Shown: one piece after another, positions 8,457-17,248 of the stretch
Position numbering within the stretch: the stretch's first letter is position 1
How the letters are laid out: each line of letters begins with the position of its first letter
NCBI GenBank assembly: GCA_910575835.1
Contig: CAJTGB010000009.1
Span: 62,001-126,000, forward strand
DNA: 64,000 bases
Reading direction: 5' to 3'
Origin: Lachnospiraceae bacterium
Lineage (GTDB): Bacteria > Bacillota > Clostridia > Lachnospirales > Lachnospiraceae
Made by a program: the position numbers and the translations under genes
Notes under the pieces: generated by a model
What the model was told of the DNA's origin: nothing
What the model saw: only the letters and a program-made list of their open reading frames with translations
Database searches by the model: none

Positions 8457-9200
8457 TTATCTGTTCATTTCCTGATAATACTCTTCCAGACTATGTTCAA
8501 CAGCATCGGATTTCGTGATCAGCAGCTCAACACGGCGGTTCTTCGCACGGTTCTCCGGTGTATCGAACGGAGCGATCGGTCGGAACTGCCCATAACCGAC
8601 TGCTACGATCTTATCCCCGGAAACCTCTGTCCGCTGCTGAATAAACGCTGCTACACGCGCCGCTCTCTCTGCCGACAGAACTCTGTCGTTCACCGGATTG
8701 TTCGGAACATTCGGATCAGCCTGTGCCGTATGTCCAAGAACCTGTACTTCCTTCACAGCATCCTTCACACCAGACATAATGGAAGCAAACTGTGCCAGGA
8801 TCGCTGTTCCTTCATCCTTGATAATAGAACTGTCCCCATCGAAGAACACGTTATCCTGGAATGTGATAAACGTATACCCATCCCCTTTAAATAACTCAAC
8901 CTCTCCGTCCAGATTCGCAGCTTCTATCGCTTCCTTCAGACTCTCAAACAGATCGTCGAACTCGTCTACGTCAACGCCTCCCGGTACCTCGTCATTAGCG
9001 TCTATATTCGGGTTCTCCGCAATCTGCGATACATCCTTCGCATCCGGGTTAAAACTCTTAACAACCTGAATCCATTTCGCCTGATCCAGCGTCGAGATCG
9101 AATATAATAATACAAAGAAACAGAGCAGCAGAGTCACCAGGTCACCATATGTATCCATCCAATTGGCGCCGCCGCCAGACGGCTTATTCCTCTTCTTCAT
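8457..9200 (-). CDS. motB: Flagellar stator protein MotB
   Basis: MotB is the peptidoglycan-anchored half of the stator. The N-terminus has the short basic tail and the single helix MDTYGDLVTLLLCFFVLLYS, where the Asp in YGD (about residue 20) is the proton-binding site. Residues ~110-240 are the OmpA-like peptidoglycan-binding domain (VLGHTAQADPN, RVLSAERAARVAAFI, GYGQFRPIAPFDTPENRAKN). The gene follows motA with a 12-nt gap. Confidence 0.97.
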   Translation of the reverse strand: MKKRNKPSGGGANWMDTYGDLVTLLLCFFVLLYSISTLDQAKWIQVVKSFNPDAKDVSQIAENPNIDANDEVPGGVDVDEFDDLFESLKEAIEAANLDGEVELFKGDGYTFITFQDNVFFDGDSSIIKDEGTAILAQFASIMSGVKDAVKEVQVLGHTAQADPNVPNNPVNDRVLSAERAARVAAFIQQRTEVSGDKIVAVGYGQFRPIAPFDTPENRAKNRRVELLITKSDAVEHSLEEYYQEMNR

Positions 9201-9212
9201 ATCTGCCTCCTG

Positions 9213-10028
9213 CTATTCTTCGCTTGCGCTGCCCTTGCTTGACCCCTCAGAATCCAGAAGCTTCTGACGCTCCTTCTGGCTTACGAATGTAACAAGCTTC
9301 TCTCTTAAGAACTTCGGATTATCTCCTGCCTGAATCGCCAGGATACCTTCTATCATAATCTGCTTATACAGAAGCTCTTCGTCATTCCTTACCTTAAGCT
9401 TCGCAGCAATCGGAGCAAAAATCAAATGAGCAAGTACACAGCCGTAAAATGTTGTGATCAGCGCAGTCGCCATCGCAGGACCGATATCACCCGCGCCGCC
9501 TTCGCCTTCCAGGTTCATACCCTTCAGCATGTTAACCAGACCGACCAGAGTACCGATCATACCGAATGCAGGCGCCTTCGCCTCCATCAACTGATAGATA
9601 CCGATACAGTCCTCATGCCTCGTCAGCATGGCGTCCACATCACTCTCTAAGAGGTTACGCACTTCTTCCGGCTCCGTCGCGTCCACGATCAGCATGATAC
9701 CCTGCTTGAAGAACATATCGTCTATCTCATTAGCCTTCTCTTCCAATGCCAGAAGACCGTTCTGTCTGGCAAGCTGAGCCATCTCCACCAGCGTGTCTAT
9801 GAGCGCACCGATGTTGTACTTCTTGCCCTGATACAAAATCTTCGTATGCTTAAGGAGAGTCTTAAGCCTCCCGAACGGATAGCTTGCGATCGCCGCGGCA
9901 ATCGTACCGCCAAGAACGATCGCGATACTGGGTCCATCCCAGAAGTTACCAAGTTTTGCCGGACTGATACCTACGAATACGATCAGCACCGTTCCGATGA
10001 TCACACCTAAAATACTTGTTATATCCAC
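9213..10028 (-). CDS. motA: Flagellar stator protein MotA
   Basis: MotA is the four-helix, ion-conducting half of the flagellar stator. The 271 residues are typical. Hydrophobic segments occur at about 5-25, 32-50, 148-170 and 185-205. The cytoplasmic loop and the conserved FGMIGTLVGLVNMLKGM and ALITTFYGCVLAHLIFAP stretches are present. The C-terminus is a charged cytoplasmic tail. It is co-transcribed with motB and flbD, a common arrangement in clostridial flagellar operons. Confidence 0.97.
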   Translation of the reverse strand: MDITSILGVIIGTVLIVFVGISPAKLGNFWDGPSIAIVLGGTIAAAIASYPFGRLKTLLKHTKILYQGKKYNIGALIDTLVEMAQLARQNGLLALEEKANEIDDMFFKQGIMLIVDATEPEEVRNLLESDVDAMLTRHEDCIGIYQLMEAKAPAFGMIGTLVGLVNMLKGMNLEGEGGAGDIGPAMATALITTFYGCVLAHLIFAPIAAKLKVRNDEELLYKQIMIEGILAIQAGDNPKFLREKLVTFVSQKERQKLLDSEGSSKGSASEE

Positions 10029-10051
10029 GTTATCTTCACCGCCTTATTAAT

Positions 10052-10258
10052 TTATCTATCTGAATGGTCAAAATGGTAACCGTGTACTTTACCATTGTAC
10101 TCAATTGTTTTCGCTATTATCTCTTCTGCATCTTCTTTCACTATATAAAATTTGCCGTTTGTCATAAGAATCTTCGACTCCGGGATCAGCTCAACGGATT
10201 CTATTTGAGCACAGTTCAGTACAATCTTAGTGTTGTTGAGTTTGGTTAGCATTATCAT
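10052..10258 (-). CDS. flbD: Flagellar FlbD family protein
   Basis: A small 68-residue protein of the FlbD family found between flgE and motA in Firmicutes and spirochaetes. Its role is unclear; related proteins (SwrD in B. subtilis) raise motor power. The sequence MLTKLNNTKIVLNCAQIESVELIPESKI and TNGKFYIVKEDAEEII is family-typical. GAGGAATTATGAT precedes the ATG at 10258. A long non-coding palindromic region separates it from flgE. Confidence 0.93.
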   Translation of the reverse strand: MIMLTKLNNTKIVLNCAQIESVELIPESKILMTNGKFYIVKEDAEEIIAKTIEYNGKVHGYHFDHSDR

Positions 10259-10326
10259 ATCATAATTCCTCTTAAAAATATACCCCTGATGTGCTACTCA
10301 TGACAGGGGGTGCCTGGATGGGTAGT

Positions 10327-10720
10327 AGATTTGTCGGTGCAGGGTGGACGCGGTTCTGAGGAAACGGCTGTCTCACGCAGACTGGGGCAACACTTCGGTG
10401 AACTAACTGCATAACTGCGGCTAAGTCTCTCAGGAATGCCTTCGAGCCTAAGTCTCCGTAAGCAGTGGATTTCACCTTCGTTAAAAGCGCCCCTTGAATG
10501 TCTGCTAAGGAACTGGCGTGAAATTATCTGTGCAGATTGCGCCGAATATTTTTCTGAGTGTACGAGTTAAAAAACGTAGGCGTAGCGGGCTACGCTGAGG
10601 CTTTTTGACTCGTGCAATCAGGAAAATAGCCAAGTCAAGATGTACAGATAATTTCACGACAGTTCCGCCAAGACAGCCGTCTCCTCAGAACTGCTGTTCT
10701 CTGGCAAAATCTAAGTAATG
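10327..10720. mobile_element. Composite palindromic (MITE-like) element between flgE and flbD
   Basis: The 666-bp gap 10259-10924 has no gene I can support. An outer inverted repeat pairs 10353-10374 with 10671-10695 (core GTTCTGAGGA, then ACGGCTGTCT with one change). Inside, an inner imperfect palindrome pairs about 10508-10537 with 10642-10670 (core GTGAAATTATCTGT). Its centre at 10575-10600 reads GGCGTAGCGGGCTACGC. Nested inverted repeats without an ORF fit a miniature transposon or two nested ones. It lies inside the operon and must be transcribed as a large folded RNA. The rest of the gap shows only a small hairpin (GATGTG..CACATC near 10737). Confidence 0.65.
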
Positions 10721-10924
10721 TACGGAGCAGGTGCGGGGATGTGATCGCAGCACATCTTGCCCGCTGCCCGCACCCGTATCGGCGCTTTTGCGGCTGTGGA
10801 GCGTTGTTGGATGATTCTGTCTGTCCTGTGGCTGTGGTTGGCGCTCTTCTGCCTGTGAAGGTGAGTGTTCACTTTATAATTAAGTTCGTAACTTTTGTGT
10901 TTCTTCTATATTAGTTTGCTAGGA

Positions 10925-12244
10925 TTATCGCTTCATGTTTACTAACTCCTGGAGCATCTCGTCGGTTACGGTGATGATCTTGGAGTTTGCCTGGAATCCT
11001 CTCTGGGTTGTGATCATGTTGGAGAATTCGTTTGCAAGGTCAACGTTCGCCATCTCGAGCCAGCCGCTCTTGATGATTCCAGCCGGTCCGCCGTTTGGTT
11101 TGATCGCTTCTGTCTCTCCGGCATTGGCGCCGATGGTGTAGTAATATCCGCTTGCCTTCTCCAGACCGTTCGGATTCTCTACGGTACAGAGTGCGAGCTG
11201 TCCGATCGGAATGGCACGGTTCTGGTTATCTGTACCCATGATCGTTCCGTCTTTGTCGATTCTCCAGCTTTGGATGTCGTAACGCTGACCTGTATCCGGG
11301 TCGATTGGGATACGGATGGTGGAGAGGGTGTCTGGGTATACGGCTGCGGTGCCTGCTACTCGGTCATTTCCTGGGTTAGCCAACGTATAATTAGTACCAA
11401 ATGCATTTACAACAGGATTATTATTAGGAGTAAAGTTTCCTGTATCAGCATCGTAACCCACTTCTGGTCCATTACTTTTTTTCGTGATGCTTAAACTTAT
11501 TTTTCCTTTATCTACGTTATCCCCTGTCGGACGATTTGCTGGAGGATCCTGATACCCTTTTAAAGCTATATTATAATTTTCAAAATCACCTTTTCCCGAA
11601 TGAGCTGTAAGCCAATCCTGAATTTGATCTTTAAAATCTGTTTGTGTTGTTTCTATCGATTTCCCACCTATTGTTATCGTATACTTCGGTGGAGTACTAC
11701 CATCAGGGTCTGAACGCTGCACCTCTGCGTCTGTAATCGTATACTCCGCTGCCGTTGCCGGCTTCTCTGGAATACCGGTTCCTTCCTGAACTGCATAGCC
11801 ATATACATAACTTCCCATATCATCTACCAGATAACCGTTGTTATCTACACTGAAGATTCCTACCCTTGACAGGAATAATCCCGATCCTTCTACATTGGTA
11901 AAGGAACCGTTTACCATGTTTCCTACGAGGAAGAAGCCTGTTCCGTCAATCATACAGTCCATGGTTCTTGAAGACGGTGACGGCGCTCCTGTGGTGTATA
12001 CGTTGGAGATGGAGGATACGGTGGAACCGTAACCTACCTGGGAAGCGTTATGTCCTCCGGCTGCTCCGGCTATGATACTTCCTCCGGTACTGTTGATTGT
12101 GTTCGTATACATTGCGTCTTTGAAGTTGTAGCTGTAGGCTTTGAAGCCCCAGGTATTTACATTGGCAATATTATTACCGATTACGTCCAGCTTTGATTGA
12201 TGCGCTTTGAGTCCTGCGACTCCAGCTACCATTGATCTGACCAT
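10925..12244 (-). CDS. flgE: Flagellar hook protein FlgE
   Basis: FlgE forms the flexible hook. The N-terminal MVRSMVAGVAGLKAHQSKLD and VIGNNIANVNTWGFK and the C-terminal MANVDLANEFSNMITTQRGF are the conserved rod/hook signatures. The 439 residues include a variable central region (about residues 150-290) of unrelated composition. The coding DNA for that centre (roughly 11380-11720) is visibly richer in A and T than the ends, as if this surface-exposed part had been exchanged or is under different selection. Confidence 0.96.
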   Translation of the reverse strand: MVRSMVAGVAGLKAHQSKLDVIGNNIANVNTWGFKAYSYNFKDAMYTNTINSTGGSIIAGAAGGHNASQVGYGSTVSSISNVYTTGAPSPSSRTMDCMIDGTGFFLVGNMVNGSFTNVEGSGLFLSRVGIFSVDNNGYLVDDMGSYVYGYAVQEGTGIPEKPATAAEYTITDAEVQRSDPDGSTPPKYTITIGGKSIETTQTDFKDQIQDWLTAHSGKGDFENYNIALKGYQDPPANRPTGDNVDKGKISLSITKKSNGPEVGYDADTGNFTPNNNPVVNAFGTNYTLANPGNDRVAGTAAVYPDTLSTIRIPIDPDTGQRYDIQSWRIDKDGTIMGTDNQNRAIPIGQLALCTVENPNGLEKASGYYYTIGANAGETEAIKPNGGPAGIIKSGWLEMANVDLANEFSNMITTQRGFQANSKIITVTDEMLQELVNMKR

Positions 12245-12328
12245 TTTTCATACTTCCTTTCTATTATACCGCTGTCGGGGAGGGCTTGCGAGTCGCGCAA
12301 GCCCTTAAGCCTCCTCTAATGGTCCGGC

Positions 12329-12751
12329 CTACATTATGACAGCACTGTCTATATTAGTAAATATGTTCTCTTTCATCTCGGTTCCGGACATGGTTGTTAC
12401 TACCACGTTGTGAGGGACGTTGACGATAAATGCACCGCTCTCGCCTATGATGACTACGTCTCTGGCGCCTTTGGATCTGGCTTTCTGAACTGCATGATTA
12501 AGGTCGTTAAGAAGATTGTCGGTCATCTCGATTCCGCGTTCCTGCACCCTTTGAACCGCATGTTTTGAAAAATGTACTGATTGGGATCTCTCTGCTTCCT
12601 GCTGCAAGAGATCGGCAAACTGTATATTTGGATTTTTATTTGCCGGGGTATCGATTCCCTTCTGACCCGCTGGGCGTGCCTGCAACTGTGTTGCCGATGC
12701 ATGCTGCAGCTTAAGAGCTCCGGCATTCGTAAGCTTATTCAATTCACTCAT
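12329..12751 (-). CDS. Flagellar operon protein, TIGR02530 type
   Basis: A 140-residue soluble protein between flgD and flgE. It has the family pattern SVHFSKHAVQRVQERGIEMT followed by ARDVVIIGESGAFIVNVPHN, and ends with an ENIFTNIDSAVIM tail. The family is found only in flagellar operons of Firmicutes and some other phyla. Its function is not established; a role in hook or hook-cap assembly is suggested by the location only. Confidence 0.93.
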   Translation of the reverse strand: MSELNKLTNAGALKLQHASATQLQARPAGQKGIDTPANKNPNIQFADLLQQEAERSQSVHFSKHAVQRVQERGIEMTDNLLNDLNHAVQKARSKGARDVVIIGESGAFIVNVPHNVVVTTMSGTEMKENIFTNIDSAVIM

Positions 12752-12789
12752 TTTGCACCGCCTTTATCTCTCTTGATCCCCTATACTAT

Positions 12790-13377
12790 CTACGCACTGG
12801 CATTCTTGTCAGTGTCAGTCCCCTTTGTCTTATTGTCTGTATCAGTCTTATCGTTGTCTGTCTTGTCTCCGTCTTCCTTCTTCGGAACATCTCCCACCGC
12901 CATGATCTGTGACAGCTCGTATTTCTTGCCGTTCACATATACGGAGGTTGCACCCGTAAGGTCTACCCCTGTTACAACGCCCTTGATCTCTTCTACGATC
13001 ACTTCTTTCTCTGACCCGTCTGCCTGTTTCTGCTTCTCAGTAATCGCTATGGTTACCTCTTTGCCTAAGAGCCCTGTTGAGTATCCTGTCAAGGTTACCT
13101 GTGACAGGTTGTTGGTTACGGTTGCGATACTCGCGATAGCGTCTGACAACTGAGTCATAGCGCTCATAGAGCCCATCTGTGTCATCTGGCTCATCATCTC
13201 GCTGTTGCTCATAGGATTCGACATATCCTGGTACTTAAGCTGTGCCGCCAAGAGCTGCCAGAAATCATCCATAGTCATATCGCTGTTGTTCGCTACCGCC
13301 GTCGTCTGTGTCGCTTTTGTGGCGTCATAGATATATTTGGCCGCATCACTGCTGACATTTGGTGTACTAACTGCCAT
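12790..13377 (-). CDS. flgD: Flagellar hook cap protein FlgD
   Basis: FlgD caps the growing hook and is later shed. The 195 residues carry the N-terminal MDDFWQLLAAQLKYQDMSNP motif, diagnostic for FlgD, then a Met/Ser-rich helix and the short core (STGLLGKEVTIAI, VTGVDLTGATSVYVNGKKYELSQI). The C-terminus is a low-complexity Lys/Asp/Thr tail instead of a full FlgD Ig domain, common in clostridial FlgD. It follows fliK and precedes the operon protein. Confidence 0.95.
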   Translation of the reverse strand: MAVSTPNVSSDAAKYIYDATKATQTTAVANNSDMTMDDFWQLLAAQLKYQDMSNPMSNSEMMSQMTQMGSMSAMTQLSDAIASIATVTNNLSQVTLTGYSTGLLGKEVTIAITEKQKQADGSEKEVIVEEIKGVVTGVDLTGATSVYVNGKKYELSQIMAVGDVPKKEDGDKTDNDKTDTDNKTKGTDTDKNASA

Positions 13378-13441
13378 AATTCTATCCTTTCTATATTATC
13401 TTGTATTGATTACTTGCTCCGTTTCCCGGTCTTCCGGTCTT

Positions 13442-14644
13442 CTAACCCGCCAGTCCAAGTCTTAGCTTCTGTAGGAACTGCTCTGCATCTTCGCTGTCCT
13501 GATTCTTGCTGTTTTCTTTCTGCTTCTGCTGTTCCTGATTCGCCTGTTCGTTCTCGTCTCTTGTCTGGTTCAGATAATCTGTTTCCTGCTTATCTACAAT
13601 GATGGTGGTCTCACCGCCAAAATTCTTGCTGAGCACATTGCCGATATCGCGCGCGTTCTGTCCTAATACATCCAGCGCCCGCTTCTCTGAGCATATGATA
13701 GAGACGTGTGCCTGTGTTCCTTCGTACAAGATCTTAACTGCAATCTTCCCAAGGTTCGCTGGCTCGATATGGATCTCGAATTCCTTGACGCCTTCCGCAA
13801 GCTTCGCAAGCAGCTGATCGGTCACCTTATCAGGCAGTTCTTCCGGCTTCTCCACATGAATCGTAGCAGTCTGCGTGTAAGTATACTCCTGCTTCTCTGC
13901 GTGAACAGTCTTCGGCGCTTCTGCCGTTACGGCTGCCGCTGCATGCTCCGCCGCAAAATTGCCAGCCTGTGCCTGATTGTCTTCCTTAACCTGCGGCGTC
14001 TTCTCAGTACGCTTCAATGATGCTGTCTGATCCCAGGTCTGCTGCTGATCCTTAGAACCTTCCGCCTGTACGGCTGGCTTCACCTCTTCCGGCTTCAATG
14101 CCGCGCCGTTCTCTGCCGTCTGATTCATCTCCTGATTCCCTGCAGGCTTAACTGCTTCGTCTGCCCGCTGAACCTTTGCATCTCCCGCAAGGATCTGCGC
14201 TGCGCCGTCATGGATCTCCTGGGGGATCTCCGTCACTGGTCCTTCCTCCATACTCGTCTCTGCCGCTGCGATCTCCGGTACAGCTTCGGTAGTCTCCGTC
14301 TCTGGTGCAGCCTTAAGAATCTCCGGCCTCAAACTCTGGCTCGCCTGGTATGCCGCAAGCATCTCATCCGTCTTGCTGCTGTCTTCCTCCGGCTTCTCTG
14401 TCTTGCCCTGGTCATCCTTAACTTCGTCCTTCTGGCCCTCGTCCTTGACCTCGTCTGTCTTCTCCGGCTTCGTATCCTTAGATACCTGACTGCCCTCCTG
14501 GCTCTCCTTCGTTCCCTCCTGCTTACTGTTCAGGAGATTACGGAAATCATCGGACACCGTTCCGACCTTATTGCCGGACTTTCCGACGCTCGACGCCTGG
14601 AAGCCCACCTCTGCAACCTTCATGCCTAACTTATCCAATGCCAT
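13442..14644 (-). CDS. fliK: Flagellar hook-length control protein FliK
   Basis: FliK measures hook length and triggers the export switch through FlhB. The 400 residues have a long, Glu/Lys/Gln-rich, low-complexity ruler region (about 40-260). A compact C-terminal domain follows (KEFEIHIEPANLGKIAVKILYEG, then HVSIICSEKRALDVLGQN), which is the Flg_hook domain that contacts FlhB. The gene order fliJ-fliK-flgD supports the call. Confidence 0.95.
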   Translation of the reverse strand: MALDKLGMKVAEVGFQASSVGKSGNKVGTVSDDFRNLLNSKQEGTKESQEGSQVSKDTKPEKTDEVKDEGQKDEVKDDQGKTEKPEEDSSKTDEMLAAYQASQSLRPEILKAAPETETTEAVPEIAAAETSMEEGPVTEIPQEIHDGAAQILAGDAKVQRADEAVKPAGNQEMNQTAENGAALKPEEVKPAVQAEGSKDQQQTWDQTASLKRTEKTPQVKEDNQAQAGNFAAEHAAAAVTAEAPKTVHAEKQEYTYTQTATIHVEKPEELPDKVTDQLLAKLAEGVKEFEIHIEPANLGKIAVKILYEGTQAHVSIICSEKRALDVLGQNARDIGNVLSKNFGGETTIIVDKQETDYLNQTRDENEQANQEQQKQKENSKNQDSEDAEQFLQKLRLGLAG

Positions 14645-14699
14645 CGGTCTTACCTCCTTTCTTCATATTATCATATATAGTAATCTGCTGTGTGCAGGA

Positions 14700-15152
14700 T
14701 TACCCCATAACTCTTGCCATCGCTCTCTTGGTGGCTACAAATTCTTCGATAAAGTGTTCTTCTTCCTTCTGGACCTCTTTCTCGTATTCCTTGAACTTCT
14801 TCTCCTTAAGCTTATCGATAGATGAAGTTTCCTTCTTCGCCTCTACGACCTCTGCCCGCTTCTCTTCTTCTTTCTGCTGAAGCTTCGCCAGCTCTTCGTA
14901 TTTCTTTCGTATCTTTATGCCCAGGGCGTCCAGATAATTCTCATAAGTATGGATATCGCTGATCTTCATTCCCTTCATCCGGTTCTCCCGGAATTCTATA
15001 CAGCAGTCGCGATGCTCCTGCTCCAGCCTCTCAATGGCGTTCTCACACTCCCTGATCTTCTGCAGTATCCTGGCGTGCTCCGCCTTCAGGCCGTCAAGCA
15101 CCTGTTCCTTGTAACTCAGCACCGTATCCAATGAGAAAAAGAACTTCTTCAT
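14700..15152 (-). CDS. fliJ: Flagellar export chaperone FliJ
   Basis: FliJ is the stalk-like coiled-coil protein of the export ATPase, comparable to the gamma subunit of F1. The 150 residues are almost entirely charged heptads, starting with the typical MKKFFFSLDTVLSYKEQVLD and continuing through long Lys/Glu stretches. It overlaps the end of fliI by 4 nt, consistent with coupled translation of ATPase and stalk. Confidence 0.93.
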   Translation of the reverse strand: MKKFFFSLDTVLSYKEQVLDGLKAEHARILQKIRECENAIERLEQEHRDCCIEFRENRMKGMKISDIHTYENYLDALGIKIRKKYEELAKLQQKEEEKRAEVVEAKKETSSIDKLKEKKFKEYEKEVQKEEEHFIEEFVATKRAMARVMG

Positions 15153-16450
15153 CGCAATATCTCCTTCATGATCTTCACAGATTCGTCTTTCGAGAAACTC
15201 TCATCGATCTTCTGCATCAAAAATGCATTGACCCGATCAATCCTCGCTATAGCATCGTCAAGCCTTGGATTCGTCCCAGCCTTGTATGCTCCGATAGAGA
15301 TCAGGTCTTCATTCTTCGCATAGATACTTAAGATATCCCGAAGCTTCGCCGCCGCTTCCTTATGCTCTTCCGGGACAATATTGACCATAAGACGGGATAT
15401 ACTGGCATTCACATCAATAGCCGGGAAATGATTCTCATTCGCCAGCTTCCTTGTCAGTACGATATGTCCGTCCAGAATACCGCGGACCGTATCTGCTACC
15501 GGTTCGTTGGTATCGTCTCCTTCTACCAGCACCGTATAGATGCCGGTTATGGAACCCTTCTCAAACTTTCCGCTTCGCTCCAGAAGCTTCGGGAACTCTG
15601 CGTAGATAGAAGGTGTATATCCTCTTGCCACCGGCGGCTCTCCGGTAGCAAGCCCGATCTCACGCTGCGCCATTGCAAATCGGGTGAGGGAATCCATCAT
15701 CAGCAGAACATCCTTCCCCTGGTCTTTGAAATACTCCGCTATGGTCGTAGCCACCAACGGGCACTTCATACGCAGCATAGCCGGCTGGTCTGACGTCGCA
15801 ACCACAAGGATACTGCGCTTCATCCCCTCCGGGCCAAGATCCTTCTCTATGAATTCACGGACCTCGCGGCCTCGCTCTCCAACCAATGCGATGACATTGA
15901 TATCGGCCTTAACATTCCTGGCGATCATACCGAGCAAGGTACTCTTACCCACACCGCTGCCCGCGAATATGCCGATACGCTGTCCTTTTCCAACCGTATT
16001 AAGCCCGTCGATCGCCTTTACTCCGAATTCCAGAGGATCTGTGATCGGAGGGCGTGTCAGCGGGTTAATATATGTGTTCTCGACATAATAGTATCTGGAA
16101 GAAGGCAGCGGCCCCAAGTCATCCATGGGCTTCCCTGTAGCGTCAATGATTCTTCCTCTCAAGAACTCACCCACCGGGATCTTAAGCCTCTTCCTTGTAT
16201 TTCTTACAAAACTTCCTGCCGAGACACCGTTTAAGTTCTCATATGCCATCAGCTGCATCTTATCTCCCCGGAATCCGACAACCTCAACCGGGATCTGACG
16301 ATGCTTCTCTTCATTATAAATCATGGCAATATCACCGATGCTGGCACGGTTCCCTGAAGACTCCATTGCCATACCGATGACATTCTCTATCTTTCCTATA
16401 TAACTGATCGTCTCAGCCTTCTGTATCAATTCCGGCAATTTTGAAAACAC
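15149..16450 (-). CDS. fliI: Flagellar export ATPase FliI
   Basis: FliI is the hexameric ATPase that energises flagellar protein export. The 433 residues show the Walker A GIFAGSGVGKSTLLGMIARN, the Walker B region DVLLMMDSLTRFA, and the family signature PPVARGYTPSIYAEFPKLLE. Length and motifs match FliI rather than the V-type A/B subunits also found in this window. It lies between fliH and fliJ. Confidence 0.97.
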   Translation of the reverse strand: MFSKLPELIQKAETISYIGKIENVIGMAMESSGNRASIGDIAMIYNEEKHRQIPVEVVGFRGDKMQLMAYENLNGVSAGSFVRNTRKRLKIPVGEFLRGRIIDATGKPMDDLGPLPSSRYYYVENTYINPLTRPPITDPLEFGVKAIDGLNTVGKGQRIGIFAGSGVGKSTLLGMIARNVKADINVIALVGERGREVREFIEKDLGPEGMKRSILVVATSDQPAMLRMKCPLVATTIAEYFKDQGKDVLLMMDSLTRFAMAQREIGLATGEPPVARGYTPSIYAEFPKLLERSGKFEKGSITGIYTVLVEGDDTNEPVADTVRGILDGHIVLTRKLANENHFPAIDVNASISRLMVNIVPEEHKEAAAKLRDILSIYAKNEDLISIGAYKAGTNPRLDDAIARIDRVNAFLMQKIDESFSKDESVKIMKEILR

Positions 16451-16465
16451 GCCTTCTCACCTCGG

Positions 16466-17248
16466 TTATACTCTGACATTATTCAGGATGTCTTTGATGT
16501 TCTCTAACTGTGTGCCTACGCTTGCATCTATGATCTCATCCGGGAGCTCTATAATACAAGTTCCCTCCTCACCATTATCCATCGTAACGATCTTAACATT
16601 ATCCGACAGGCGGGACAACGCTTCTAAAAACTCCGCATCCACCTCCATGGATACACCGGTATTACATTTCGTAATGTATATCTTCGCCCACTGCTTCTTC
16701 GTGATCTTATCCGTGGCCGCAAGAATCATCCGCTTGATGATGTCACTGCTGGACTGCAGGCTGGTCTGGACGATCTTCTCCGCTATAGCAAGAGAGATCT
16801 TCTTCAGATCATCCACATACTGTTCCAGAAGCTTCTCCTTTTCAACCGAGACACTCTGCAGCACCTCAGATATATTAGCTTGAAGTTCTGCGACCTCCTC
16901 ATCCAGGATCCTCTTCTGCTCATCATATGCTTCACGAATTCCGGCCTGCCGGCCTTCTTCATGCCCTTCCTGATACGCCTGGCGGCGGAGATACTCCGCC
17001 TGTGCCCTAGCGTCATTCACAAGAGTTCTGGCCTTCGACTCTGCTTCCTCCAGTAATTCCTCGATATAAGCCTGATCTATCTCCTCTTCTTCGGATTCCT
17101 CTTCTGCCTCGTCATCCTCTTCTTCCTCGCTCTTTTGCTGGCTATTGATCCTGAACCCCGCGAAAAAGTCATAAGGTCTGATATCCTGTTCTTTCTCTGG
17201 TTCTTTTACAATCCTAGGCAATGATTTCATCCTTTCCGCTCTTAACAA
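16466..17248 (-). CDS. fliH: Flagellar export regulator FliH
   Basis: FliH is the peripheral stalk partner of FliI. The 260 residues contain an acidic Glu-rich stretch (about 40-60) and a long coiled coil (65-140, including EYLRRQAYQEGHEEGRQAG). The C-terminal domain is of the FliH/HrpE/V-ATPase E type (ISLAIAEKIVQTSL, CIIELPDEIIDASVGTQLEN). I use a TTG start at 17248 because GGAG lies 9 nt upstream; the ATG at 17230 has no properly spaced site. The start overlaps the end of fliG. Confidence 0.92.
   Translation of the reverse strand: MLRAERMKSLPRIVKEPEKEQDIRPYDFFAGFRINSQQKSEEEEDDEAEEESEEEEIDQAYIEELLEEAESKARTLVNDARAQAEYLRRQAYQEGHEEGRQAGIREAYDEQKRILDEEVAELQANISEVLQSVSVEKEKLLEQYVDDLKKISLAIAEKIVQTSLQSSSDIIKRMILAATDKITKKQWAKIYITKCNTGVSMEVDAEFLEALSRLSDNVKIVTMDNGEEGTCIIELPDEIIDASVGTQLENIKDILNNVRV

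Noticed and set aside
10272-10475. 67-codon minus-strand frame within the palindromic element
   Set aside because: Lies in the inverted-repeat DNA, lacks a ribosome site and resembles no protein.
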